Assembly: GCA_937915335.1 (NCBI GenBank) | Contig: CALDLZ010000150.1 | Span: forward strand, 1 to 23,012 | Source: an uncultured Faecalibacterium sp. | GTDB lineage: Bacteria > Bacillota > Clostridia > Oscillospirales > Ruminococcaceae | DNA length: 23,012 nucleotides | Direction: 5' to 3' | Shown here: piece after piece, positions 6,903 through 13,521 of the stretch | Layout of the letters: every line of letters begins with the position of its first letter | How positions within the stretch are numbered: position 1 is the stretch's first letter | Position numbers and translations under genes: made by a program | Notes under the pieces: model-generated | What the model was told of the DNA's origin: nothing | Database searches by the model: none | What the model saw: the letters and a program-made list of their open reading frames with translations, nothing else

Positions 6903-8219
6903 TTATACCTCCTGGTGGCCCAGCACGTCGGGGGTGGGCATCTGGAAGGTGGGAATGTTGGCGTAGGGGTCGGGAGTGGTGTCCACAGGCAGGCTCTTCA
7001 TATATTTGTCCATGGATTCCGCCACGGTCTTGGCGATGGCCACGGCCTCGACCACGGTGCGCGCGCCCATGACGGCATCGCCGCCGGCAAATACGCCCGC
7101 GCGGGTGGTGCTGCCGTCCGCACTGACGGTCAGCAGGCCCTTCTGGTTGGTCTCAATGCCGGTGGTGGTCTTGACGAGGTTGCTCTCGGAACCCTGGCTC
7201 ACCGACACGATGACACCGGTGTGGGGGTAGAACATCTCGCTGCCCTCCACCTGGGTGAACCTGCCGTCCTCCCCCTTGACGGTATCGCGGCAGATCAGGC
7301 CGTTCTCCCGGATCTCCACCGGGGCCTTGCAGAAGCGGAAACTCACGCCCTCCAGCTTTGCATAGCTGACCTCGTACTCGGAGGCGCTGATGCAGCTCTC
7401 ATCCCGGCGGGCGTAGCAGGTGACATGGCGGGCACCGTTGCGGATGGCAGTGCGCGCGCAGTCCATAGCGGAGTTGCCCACGCCGATGACGGCGATATCA
7501 TCGCCCAGACGGAAGGCCTTGGAGTTGGCCAGATAGTCGATGCCAAAGGCTACGTTGCCCAGGGTCTCACCCTTGATGTGCATGGCGTTGGCCTTCCACA
7601 GACCGGCACCGATGAACACACTCTTGTAGCCATCGCGGAACAGGTCGTCGATGGTGATGGTCTTGCCGATGGTGGTATTGGGCCGGACATGGATATCCTT
7701 GAGCTCGAGGTGGCGGTACTGGAAATCGTCCAGCACGCTGTCGGGCAGGCGGTAGTTGGGGATACCGTACCGCATCACGCCGCCGATCTTATCCCGGGCA
7801 TCAAAGATGGTGATATCGTAGCCCCACCGTGCCAGCAGCACGGCGATGGTCAGGCCGGCCGGGCCGGCACCCACCACGGCAGCCTTCATGCCGTTCTTGG
7901 GGGCGGGGCCCTTGGTCATCTTGTTGGCGTAGGTGGTGGAGATATAGTCCTCGATGATGGAGAAGTGGACGGGATCGTGGCTGGGCATCCGGTTGCGGAC
8001 GCAGTGACCCTCGCACTGGTTCTCATGGTTGCACACCAGAGCGCAGACGGTGGTCAGCGGGTTGTTCTCAAAGAGCATCCGGCCTGCCGCGTCCAGCTCA
8101 TTGGCCTTGAGCAGACGGATGACCTCGGGAATGTTGGTGTGGATGGGGCAGCCCTGCTGACACAGGGGCTTTTTGCAGCCGAGACAGCGGTTGGCTTCGT
8201 CCAGAACATGTAATGCCAT
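6903..8219 (-). CDS. GltD-like NAD(P)-dependent Fe-S flavoprotein oxidoreductase (glutamate synthase small-subunit family)
   Basis: Members pass electrons from NADPH through FAD and Fe-S clusters to a partner such as the large glutamate synthase subunit. The 438-residue protein has eight amino-terminal cluster cysteines (12, 15, 20, 24 and 59, 63, 69, 73; CLGCKKPLCQQGC). It has an FAD-binding GAGPAG (117-122) with the usual GGVMRYGIPNYRLP stretch, a second dinucleotide fold with GVGNSAMDCAR (246-256), and the closing FAD motif AGGDAVMGARTVVEAV. This is the full domain set of GltD. No large subunit (GltB) lies in the window, so the electron acceptor is open; NfnB-like or stand-alone roles are alternatives. 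The start at 8217-8219 follows AGGAGG by five bases. The DUF1538 and PII-like genes follow on the same strand, giving a nitrogen-related context. Confidence 0.87.
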   Translation of the reverse strand: MALHVLDEANRCLGCKKPLCQQGCPIHTNIPEVIRLLKANELDAAGRMLFENNPLTTVCALVCNHENQCEGHCVRNRMPSHDPVHFSIIEDYISTTYANKMTKGPAPKNGMKAAVVGAGPAGLTIAVLLARWGYDITIFDARDKIGGVMRYGIPNYRLPDSVLDDFQYRHLELKDIHVRPNTTIGKTITIDDLFRDGYKSVFIGAGLWKANAMHIKGETLGNVAFGIDYLANSKAFRLGDDIAVIGVGNSAMDCARTAIRNGARHVTCYARRDESCISASEYEVSYAKLEGVSFRFCKAPVEIRENGLICRDTVKGEDGRFTQVEGSEMFYPHTGVIVSVSQGSESNLVKTTTGIETNQKGLLTVSADGSTTRAGVFAGGDAVMGARTVVEAVAIAKTVAESMDKYMKSLPVDTTPDPYANIPTFQMPTPDVLGHQEV

Positions 8220-8233
8220 GAAATCCTCCTCTT

Positions 8234-8250
8234 GTCCCACAAACTGGGAC
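8234..8250 (-). promoter_or_regulatory. Hairpin directly upstream of the ribosome binding site of the GltD-like gene
   Basis: GTCCCA and TGGGAC form a perfect six-base inverted repeat around a five-base loop. It ends four bases before the AGGAGG site (8230-8225). It may be a protein-binding operator or an RNA hairpin that influences translation; neither is proven. Confidence 0.5.
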
Positions 8251-8278
8251 GACATCGTTGTATCCAATACTGCTCTTT

Positions 8279-8308
8279 ATGATACACCGAATCCCCTTCG
8301 TGATACAA
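8279..8308 (-). promoter_or_regulatory. Candidate promoter of the GltD-like gene
   Basis: On the minus strand TTGTAT (8308-8303), an 18-base spacer and TATCAT (8284-8279) are seen. TGTATCA occurs twice here as a direct repeat (8307-8301 and 8286-8280), and TGTATC once more on the opposite strand at 8259-8264, so the region may also hold regulator boxes. Confidence 0.45.
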
Positions 8309-8317
8309 GAGGGTAAA

Positions 8318-8375
8318 GCAAAATTTTTTGCAGAAAAATTTTGCTATTTCGTCAAAAAGATAATTTTTTGACGAA
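8318..8375 (-). terminator. Two adjacent AT-rich hairpins ending tmcAL
   Basis: GCAAAATTTTT (8318-8328) pairs exactly with 8334-8344 around a five-base loop, and its last base abuts the TAG stop of tmcAL. Immediately upstream, TTCGTCAAAAA (8348-8358) pairs exactly with 8365-8375, and this second stem is formed by the last codons of tmcAL. Either can act as an intrinsic terminator; the island is strikingly AT-rich against its GC-rich surroundings. Confidence 0.65.
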
Positions 8376-9561
8376 GTGCGCCCCCCATGGGCTCGGGCTG
8401 TTTGCGGCAGAGCGCACCAAAATCACAGGCCTGCAGCTGGGCTTCGACCACAGCGGCGCAGACCGCATTCTGCTCGGCAAGCCGGGCAAGGGAGTGGGAC
8501 ACCGGCAGTGCCGCCCCCTTCAGGAGCGGGAGCGCGTCCTTTTGCGCACCCAGCAGGTGGAGGTAAGGCGGCAGGGCGGGGAAGCGATCGGCGGTGTGAA
8601 CCAGAGCGGCATCCATGGCAAGGCGGCGCATCCGTGCCCGGGGGTAGCGCACGGTGGTCAGGTTGTCCAGCAGCTCCTCGTGGGTGGTGCTGGTGCGGAC
8701 AGCGGCTTCCAGCCGGTGCTCCAGCCCTTCCGAAACACCCCGCACCCGCGCAAAGGGGGCTTCCCCTACACACTGGCTGCGCAGCAGGGCCAGCTGGCAG
8801 CGGTGGGCGGCATCAAAATCCGTGTACCGCCCGGCGGCATAGACTTCCTGATAGAGCGGCAGGACTTCTGCCGGGACATAAGGGGCGACGGCATCGGCCC
8901 CGCCGGTCTGCCACAGCTGGCGCAGGGCGCTGGCGCTGGCAAACTGCCCGCCGGTCTTCGTCAGGGCCTGGCCGTGGTCAGCACCCTGCCGGGGCAGGGG
9001 AAGAGGCACCATCTTTACGCCCAGCTCAAGGATGGCCCTGCAGTATTCGACAGCCAGATTGTTGTTGGGCTTGTCCAGCAGGTCGGCCAGCGTGCGGCCC
9101 GGGTGGAGCACTTCCACCGCCGCCTGCCGTGCCGCCGCAAAGCTGCGGGCCCCGGCGGCAAGCCGGGCCTTTAAGGCAGTACGGTATTCCTCGCTGGAGA
9201 GCACCCGGGCGGCCTCCATCAGGAGCTCGGCATCCGGGGTCTCGGCCCCGAAGGCCAGCGCGTCGCACCCGGCAGCGGCCAGCAGCCGCACCCCTGCCCG
9301 GGCAAAGGCCTCAGCCCCGGCGCAGGCATAGGGGGCGGGCAGGGCAAAGACGAGATCTGCCCCGCAGGTCAGCGCAGCCTGTACCCGCACGCTTTCGGGC
9401 AGCAGGGGCAGCGCACCCCGCTGGGTCAGCCCGCAGCTCATGGCCACCGCCACCCGCCGCGCGCCCAGCGCTTTTGCCTGCCGCAGCTGCCAGGCGTGGC
9501 CGTTGTGGAAGGGATCGTATTCGGCAATGATGCCGCACATTGTGAAATTTATATCGTTCAT
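8344..9561 (-). CDS. tmcAL: tRNA(Met) cytidine acetate ligase (TmcAL)
   Basis: TmcAL activates acetate with ATP and acetylates the wobble cytidine of elongator tRNA-Met (ac4C34), a Firmicutes alternative to the acetyl-CoA enzyme TmcA. The 405-residue protein opens with the nucleotidyltransferase signature GIIAEYDPFHNGH (HNGH at 19-22). It has the expected AMSCGLTQRGALPLL and GADLVFALPAPYA stretches, the SASALR segment, and a helical carboxyl-terminal region; length matches the family. Start choice is moderate: ATG 9559-9561 has AGAAGG about 14 bases upstream, whereas the ATG at 9540 has no site and would begin inside the first strand. It diverges from ackA, sharing a promoter region. Use of acetate as substrate next to acetate kinase may be coincidence. 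The end is covered by AT-rich hairpins. Confidence 0.88.
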   Translation of the reverse strand: MNDINFTMCGIIAEYDPFHNGHAWQLRQAKALGARRVAVAMSCGLTQRGALPLLPESVRVQAALTCGADLVFALPAPYACAGAEAFARAGVRLLAAAGCDALAFGAETPDAELLMEAARVLSSEEYRTALKARLAAGARSFAAARQAAVEVLHPGRTLADLLDKPNNNLAVEYCRAILELGVKMVPLPLPRQGADHGQALTKTGGQFASASALRQLWQTGGADAVAPYVPAEVLPLYQEVYAAGRYTDFDAAHRCQLALLRSQCVGEAPFARVRGVSEGLEHRLEAAVRTSTTHEELLDNLTTVRYPRARMRRLAMDAALVHTADRFPALPPYLHLLGAQKDALPLLKGAALPVSHSLARLAEQNAVCAAVVEAQLQACDFGALCRKQPEPMGGALRQKIIFLTK

Positions 9562-9649
9562 ACAGAAATATGCTGCCTTCTCCCTGATCTGTGGGCAGGG
9601 TGTACAAAAAAGCTTGGATACTTTGGGGAACCCTTTGCCCGGTTGCGGC

Positions 9650-9678
9650 TTGAAAACCCTCGGAACCTATTATATAAT
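9650..9678 (+). promoter_or_regulatory. ackA promoter
   Basis: TTGAAA (9650-9655), a 17-base spacer and a perfect TATAAT (9673-9678) are present. The predicted start near 9685 gives a leader of about 60 bases ending in GGAGG nine bases before the ackA ATG. Confidence 0.8.
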
Positions 9679-9697
9679 ATTTCTAGGAATCTGTAAA
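9669..9697 (-). promoter_or_regulatory. Candidate tmcAL promoter, antiparallel to and overlapping the ackA promoter
   Basis: On the minus strand TTTACA (9697-9692), a 17-base spacer and TATAAT (9674-9669) are seen. Its -10 box shares bases with the ackA -10 box because both come from one AT palindrome, TATTATATAATA. The two promoters could not be occupied at the same time. Confidence 0.6.
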
Positions 9698-9744
9698 ATT
9701 CTGTCCGCGCTGCGGGCTGAGAAAAAATATGGAGGCACAAGAAG

Positions 9745-10944
9745 ATGAAAGTTCTGGTTATTAACTGCGGCTCTTCTTCCCTGAAGTATCAGCTGATCGA
9801 TATGGATGGCGAGAAGGTGCTGTGCAAGGGCCTGTGCGAGCGCATCGGCATGGAAAGCAGCATGATCACCCACGAGGCCAACGGCAAGAAGGCCACCACT
9901 CCGGCGATCTTCCCCACCCACACCGAGGCTTTTGCCGAGGTCGTGAAGAAGATGACCACCGGCGAGGGCAAGTGCATCAACGATGTCAGCGAGATCAATG
10001 CCATCGGCCACCGTGTTGTCCATGGCGGCGAGAAGTTCAAGAGCAGCTGCCTGATCACCGATGAAGTCGTCGAGACCATCCGTGAGCTGAGCCCTCTGGC
10101 TCCCCTGCATAACCCCGCAGGCATCCTGGGCATCGAGGCCGCCCGCAAGGTGTTCGGCAACATCCCCATGGTCGCCGTGTTCGATACCGCTTTCCATAGC
10201 ACCATGCCCCCGAAGGCTTATATGTACGCCATCCCCTACGAGTACTATGAGAAGTACGGTGTCCGCCGCTACGGCTTCCACGGTACCAGCCATAAGTATG
10301 TGGCTCACAAGGCTGCCGAGTATCTGGCAGAGCCCATTGACCGCCTGAAGCTGATCACCTGCCATCTGGGCAACGGCTCTTCCATTACCGCCGTGGATCA
10401 GGGCAAGGTCGTGGATACTTCCATGGGCATGACCCCGCTGGCCGGCCTGATGATGGGCACCCGCTGCGGCGATCTGGATCCCTCTGTGGTCAACTACCTG
10501 AAGTACACCCTGAACATCACCGGCCATCAGCTGGATGAGATCCTGAACAAGAAGTCCGGTCTGTTGGGCGTTTCCGGTGTTTCCAGCGATATGCGTGATG
10601 TGGAAGCTGCCGCTGCTGCCGGCAACGAGCGCGCACAGCTGGCCTCCGACATGCTGCACTACCAGATCAAGAAGCTGGTCGGCGGCTACATCGCTGCCAT
10701 GGGCGGCGTGGATGCCATCGTCTTTACCGGCGGCATCGGCGAGCACGACGCCATTGCCCGTGCAAAGGTCTGCCACCACATGGATTGGCTGGGCATCCGC
10801 ATTGATACTGATAAGAACAAGCATCCTGTCGGCGATGTCTGCGATATCACCGCATGGGGTGCCAAGGTTCGCACCTTGGTCATCGCTACCGACGAGGAGC
10901 TGATGATCGCCCGCGATACCAAGGAAGTTCTGGAGAAGCAGTAA
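9745..10944 (+). CDS. ackA: Acetate kinase
   Basis: Interconverts acetyl phosphate plus ADP and acetate plus ATP, the energy-yielding end of acetate fermentation or, in reverse, acetate activation. The 399-residue protein has the usual length. Visible are the amino-terminal INCGSSSLKY signature (Asn7), Arg90 in GHRVVHGGE, Asp147 in FDTAFHSTMP, the second family signature ending GFHGTSH (His179), HLGNGSS, Arg240 in MMGTRCGDLDP, and FTGGIGEHD near the end. These match the known catalytic set. The start ATG lies nine bases after GGAGG. The gene stands alone between its own promoter and terminators; no phosphotransacetylase gene is adjacent. Codon choice is strongly biased (AAG, CTG, ATC), as expected for an abundant protein. 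Confidence 0.98.
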   Translation: MKVLVINCGSSSLKYQLIDMDGEKVLCKGLCERIGMESSMITHEANGKKATTPAIFPTHTEAFAEVVKKMTTGEGKCINDVSEINAIGHRVVHGGEKFKSSCLITDEVVETIRELSPLAPLHNPAGILGIEAARKVFGNIPMVAVFDTAFHSTMPPKAYMYAIPYEYYEKYGVRRYGFHGTSHKYVAHKAAEYLAEPIDRLKLITCHLGNGSSITAVDQGKVVDTSMGMTPLAGLMMGTRCGDLDPSVVNYLKYTLNITGHQLDEILNKKSGLLGVSGVSSDMRDVEAAAAAGNERAQLASDMLHYQIKKLVGGYIAAMGGVDAIVFTGGIGEHDAIARAKVCHHMDWLGIRIDTDKNKHPVGDVCDITAWGAKVRTLVIATDEELMIARDTKEVLEKQ

Positions 10945-10980
10945 GCCCTCCGTTCTTACCACGGTTTTTACAATGCAATA

Positions 10981-11021
10981 AAAAGGGGACGCGTTTCCAT
11001 ATCGGGGGCGCGTCCCCTTTT
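10981..11021 (+). terminator. Strong terminator of ackA
   Basis: AAAAGGGGACGCG (10981-10993) pairs perfectly with CGCGTCCCCTTTT (11009-11021) around a 15-base loop. The A and T ends make it effective in both directions. Confidence 0.88.
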
Positions 11022-11051
11022 GCTGTTTTGCACGGTGCGAAACCGGTCTTA

Positions 11052-11092
11052 TTCGGCTGAATGCACAAAAATGGAGCCGAAGGTTTGTTTTT
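11052..11092 (+). terminator. Second terminator-like hairpin behind ackA
   Basis: TTCGGCT (11052-11058) pairs with AGCCGAA (11075-11081) across a 16-base loop and is followed by a T-rich run. It lies just before the next promoter and would catch residual ackA read-through. Confidence 0.5.
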
Positions 11093-11095
11093 TGG

Positions 11096-11124
11096 TTGAC
11101 AAATCAAAAAAAGAACGGTACAAT
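11096..11124 (+). promoter_or_regulatory. Promoter of the double zinc-ribbon gene
   Basis: A perfect TTGACA (11096-11101), a 17-base spacer and TACAAT (11119-11124) are present. The predicted start near 11131 gives a leader of about 130 bases. Confidence 0.8.
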
Positions 11125-11130
11125 AAGGAA

Positions 11131-11260
11131 GTCCTCAGCCAGAGGATGTTTTATCATTCAAGCCCCTGGTAGCTTACGATCAGCGCGATGGTCCCTAAAA
11201 ACCAAAGGTATGGTTACAATCCTTCCGTGGGCAAGAACTAAACAAAGAGGAGATACTACT
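11131..11260 (+). other. Structured 5' leader of the zinc-ribbon gene
   Basis: The leader begins with a hairpin TCCTC-AGCCA-GAGGA (11132-11146) right at the predicted transcription start. A second small hairpin, AACCA-AAGGTA-TGGTT (11200-11215), follows. It ends with AGAGGAG eight bases before the ATG. No known riboswitch class is recognised. A leader of this length for a 95-residue protein suggests RNA-level control. Confidence 0.45.
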
Positions 11261-11548
11261 ATGTTCGAAGACAAGACTTTAGTTTGCAAAGACTGCGGCA
11301 AGGAGTTTGTTTGGACTGCTGGTGAGCAGGAGTTCTACGCATCTCGCGGCTTTGAGAACCAGCCCCAGCGCTGCAAGCCCTGCCGTGATGCCCGCAAGAA
11401 CGGCGGCGCACGCAGCAACAGCGGTGAGCGTCAGATGTTCGATGCTGTCTGCGCAGCTTGCGGCAAGGCTTGCAAGGTTCCCTTCCAGCCCCGTGAGGAC
11501 CGCCCGGTCTACTGCTCCGACTGCTTCGCTCGCATGAAGCAGAACTAA
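11261..11548 (+). CDS. Small protein with two zinc ribbons
   Basis: The 95-residue protein carries two four-cysteine zinc-binding units. The first uses Cys9, Cys12, Cys38 and Cys41 (CKDCGKEF ... CKPCRDARK), as in the probable zinc-ribbon domain PF13451. The second uses Cys64, Cys67, Cys85 and Cys88 (CAACGKACKVPF ... RPVYCSDCF), a type found in CxxC-x17-CxxC small proteins. A basic, glycine-rich linker joins them (residues 43-57). Such proteins are thought to bind nucleic acid or partner proteins, but their role is not established. The ATG at 11261 is chosen because AGAGGAG lies eight bases upstream; earlier in-frame starts would overlap the promoter. A strong promoter, a long leader, its own terminator and biased codons all suggest high expression. 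Confidence 0.85.
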   Translation: MFEDKTLVCKDCGKEFVWTAGEQEFYASRGFENQPQRCKPCRDARKNGGARSNSGERQMFDAVCAACGKACKVPFQPREDRPVYCSDCFARMKQN

Positions 11549-11574
11549 GCGCTGATTTTATAATCTGAAGCTTG

Positions 11575-11608
11575 GCCCCCTTTGCCGTTGAGGTGAAGGG
11601 GGCTTTTT
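11575..11608 (+). terminator. Terminator of the zinc-ribbon gene
   Basis: GCCCCCTT (11575-11582) pairs with AAGGGGGC (11596-11603) and is followed by five T, a canonical intrinsic terminator. Confidence 0.9.
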
Positions 11609-11658
11609 GGTTGACAGCCTCGCCCTTCGGGAGAGAAAGCTAAAATTTCGGCAACCAC

Positions 11659-11688
11659 TTGCAAAAATACCGACCAATAGGGTATAGT
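11659..11688 (+). promoter_or_regulatory. Promoter of the DUF1858-trmK operon
   Basis: TTGCAA (11659-11664), an 18-base spacer and TATAGT (11683-11688) are present. A hairpin GGTCT-GTT-AGACC (11699-11711) lies at the start of the leader, and the AAAGGA site lies before the ATG at 11744. Confidence 0.65.
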
Positions 11689-11743
11689 ATATACGAATGG
11701 TCTGTTAGACCGCTAAACCACCCGAACAGAAAGGAAATCCATC

Positions 11744-11998
11744 ATGTTTGATATTTTTAATATGCTCAAGAAGGACGACGAGAAGAAGCCCTTGCAGGTG
11801 ACCCGCGATACCATCATCGGCGACATCCTGGATATGGACCAGACCACCGCACCCTATTTCATGGAGATCGGGATGCACTGCCTGGGCTGCCCCGCTTCCC
11901 GCGGCGAGAGCATTGCCGAGGCTTGTGAGGTCCACGGTGTGGACTGTGATGAGCTGCTGGAGAAGCTGAACGCCCATCTGGCTTCCAAGAAGGCCTGA
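11744..11998 (+). CDS. DUF1858 protein (hybrid-cluster-associated redox disulfide type)
   Basis: A small cytoplasmic protein of 84 residues. After a charged amino end it contains the DUF1858 core: VTRDTIIGDILDMDQTTAPYFMEIG, then the CLGCPAS motif with Cys46 and Cys49, then SIAEACEVHGVDCDELLEKLN. Relatives with this CxxC are named hybrid-cluster-associated disulfide proteins (TIGR03980) because of genome neighbourhoods, and a redox function has been proposed but not shown. No hybrid-cluster protein gene is nearby. The start follows an AAAGGA site. The TGA stop is followed without any gap by the GTG start of trmK, so the two proteins are made in coupled fashion. Confidence 0.88.
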   Translation: MFDIFNMLKKDDEKKPLQVTRDTIIGDILDMDQTTAPYFMEIGMHCLGCPASRGESIAEACEVHGVDCDELLEKLNAHLASKKA

Positions 11999-12652
11999 GT
12001 GCTTCCCACACTGGACGCGCGTCTGACCGCCGCCGCCGAGCTGGTGCTGCCGGGCAAGCCGGTGGCTGATATCGGCTGTGACCACGGTAAGCTGACGGCG
12101 GTGCTGGCGGCTTCGGGCAGGTACCCCAAGGTGATTGGGGCCGACCTGCGTCCCGGCCCGCTGGCCAAGGCGGAACAGACGCTGGAACATGCAGGATGCA
12201 AAGACCGCGTTGAGCTTCGGCTCGGCGACGGTCTTTCTGTGTTATCCGCGGGTGAGGTGGGAACCATCGTGCTGGCGGGCGTTTCGGCACAGACCACCTG
12301 GGAGATCATCGAACAGGCCCCATGGGTAGCGCAAGTCGGCGGGCCCCGGCTGGTCATGGTGCCTGCCACCCGCCACAGTGAGCTGCGCCGCTGGCTCTGG
12401 GAGCATGGTTTTGCCCTGGTGGTGGACCGTCCCGTGCAGGCGGCGGGCCGCTGGTATGCCGTCATGGCGGCGGAGTACACCGGTGAGGCGCGCACCCCGA
12501 CCTTTACGGAGTGTCTGTTTGGCGAGACTGCTGACTGGCCCGAGGGCGAGGGCTATGCCGCCTGGCAGAAGGCCAAGCTTCCACGTTTCCGGCTGGGCGT
12601 GCCGGACGGGTCGGAGCTGGCAAGAGAGATTGATGAATTGATTGAGAACTAA
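11999..12652 (+). CDS. trmK: tRNA (adenine(22)-N1)-methyltransferase family protein
   Basis: TrmK methylates N1 of adenine 22 in the D-loop region of tRNAs using S-adenosylmethionine. The 217-residue protein starts with LDARLTAAAELV and the SAM-binding loop VADIGCDHGKL (22-32), then GADLRPGPL and LGDGLSVL. The next motif reads VLAGVSAQTT (91-100) where characterised members have AGMGG, so this is a divergent subgroup. A carboxyl-terminal helical region follows. The GTG start directly abuts the preceding TGA, with AAGAAGG upstream inside the DUF1858 coding end. The following gene is a NIF3-family protein, the classic trmK neighbour in Firmicutes, which supports the call. A copy of the two-hairpin repeat begins two bases after the stop. 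Confidence 0.87.
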   Translation: MLPTLDARLTAAAELVLPGKPVADIGCDHGKLTAVLAASGRYPKVIGADLRPGPLAKAEQTLEHAGCKDRVELRLGDGLSVLSAGEVGTIVLAGVSAQTTWEIIEQAPWVAQVGGPRLVMVPATRHSELRRWLWEHGFALVVDRPVQAAGRWYAVMAAEYTGEARTPTFTECLFGETADWPEGEGYAAWQKAKLPRFRLGVPDGSELAREIDELIEN

Positions 12653-12653
12653 A

Positions 12654-12713
12654 CCTCTCACCGCTCCAGCCGCCTATGGCGGCGTGTCACGGAGCTCCCC
12701 TAGTAGGGGAGCT
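12654..12713 (+). repeat. Two-hairpin intergenic repeat, copy 2
   Basis: CCTCTCA (12654-12660) is followed by hairpin GCCGCC-TAT-GGCGGC (12669-12683) and hairpin AGCTCCCC-TAGTA-GGGGAGCT (12693-12713). The second hairpin is nearly identical to that of copy 3. It fills the gap between trmK and the nif3-like gene. Confidence 0.8.
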
Positions 12714-12729
12714 GAATTGAGGAATAATT

Positions 12730-13506
12730 ATGACAACTGTCAATGATATTTACGCTGAGATGCAGCGCTATGCACCTCTTTCTCTTGCAGAGAGCTGGGA
12801 TAACCCCGGCCTGCTGGTGGACTGCGGCGGGGAGGTCTCCCGTGTGCTGGTAACGCTGGATATCACCCCCGAGGTGGTGGAGGAAGCCGCCGCTAAGAGC
12901 TGTCAGCTCATCGTGTCCCACCACCCGGTCATCTTCAGCCCGCTGAAAAAGCTGGGGCCCAAGGATGTGGCGTTCCAGCTGGTGCAGAAGAAGCTCTCCG
13001 CGATCTGTATGCACACCAACCTCGATGCCGCCGAGGGCGGCGTGAACGAGGCGCTGGCGGGTATTTTCGGGATGCGGAACTGGGAGGTCTTTGCCGACGG
13101 CTGCGGCCGGGTGGGTGAGATCGACCCTGTCACGGTGCCGGAACTGGCTTGCAAGGCGCAGGCGGAGCTGGGTAAGCGCTGCAATCTGCCCAAGAGCGGC
13201 CCCACGGTGCAAGTGAAGTTCGCTGACACCGGAAAAACCGTGCGGCGGCTGGCTGTCATCAGCGGTGCGGGCGGCAGTATGTTCGAGGATGCGCTCGCTG
13301 TGGGGGCGGATTGTCTGCTGACCGGCGAGGCCAACCACCACGCCGCCATCGATGCCGCGCGGCTGGGATTGTCGCTGGTAGCGGCTGGCCACTATGCCAC
13401 CGAGTTCCCGGTGTGCGCCGCCATTGCTGACCGTCTGCGGGCGGCTTTCCCAGAGCTGGATGTGGTGGTGAGCGGAGAGAATCGGGACCCGTTTACTTAT
13501 ATATAA
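12730..13506 (+). CDS. NIF3/YbgI-family metal-binding protein (annotated elsewhere as Nif3-like dinuclear metal center hexameric protein)
   Basis: NIF3-family proteins form ring hexamers with a dinuclear metal site; the catalytic role is uncertain, although the name GTP cyclohydrolase 1 type 2 homolog is often applied. The 258-residue protein shows the metal ligands SHHP (63-66), HTNLDAAEGGVN (95-106) and a carboxyl-terminal AGHYATE with its glutamate. WDNPGLLV near the start is also typical. The length corresponds to the short form (like E. coli YbgI) without the inserted PII/CutA-like domain of many Firmicutes proteins. GAGG precedes the ATG by about eight bases, right after the copy-2 repeat hairpin. 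The trmK-nif3 pairing is conserved among Firmicutes and suggests a linked but unresolved function. Confidence 0.9.
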   Translation: MTTVNDIYAEMQRYAPLSLAESWDNPGLLVDCGGEVSRVLVTLDITPEVVEEAAAKSCQLIVSHHPVIFSPLKKLGPKDVAFQLVQKKLSAICMHTNLDAAEGGVNEALAGIFGMRNWEVFADGCGRVGEIDPVTVPELACKAQAELGKRCNLPKSGPTVQVKFADTGKTVRRLAVISGAGGSMFEDALAVGADCLLTGEANHHAAIDAARLGLSLVAAGHYATEFPVCAAIADRLRAAFPELDVVVSGENRDPFTYI

Positions 13507-13521
13507 AGGAGACGGATTAAA

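Noticed and set aside
6459..8213. A 584-codon open frame on the plus strand
   Set aside because: It is antisense to the GltD-like and DUF1538 genes, crosses their promoter region, and shows only shadow-frame composition.
9538..9540. Shorter TmcAL start at the ATG 9540
   Set aside because: There is no ribosome binding site upstream and it would truncate the first beta strand. It remains a minor possibility.
9670..10962. A 430-codon open frame opposite ackA
   Set aside because: It is fully antisense to an unmistakable acetate kinase gene.
11619..11635. Possible fourth copy of the two-hairpin repeat
   Set aside because: CTCGCCC-TTC-GGGAGAG forms a hairpin like the first arm, but the CCTCTCA head and the CCCC/GGGG hairpin are missing, so it is at most a decayed remnant.
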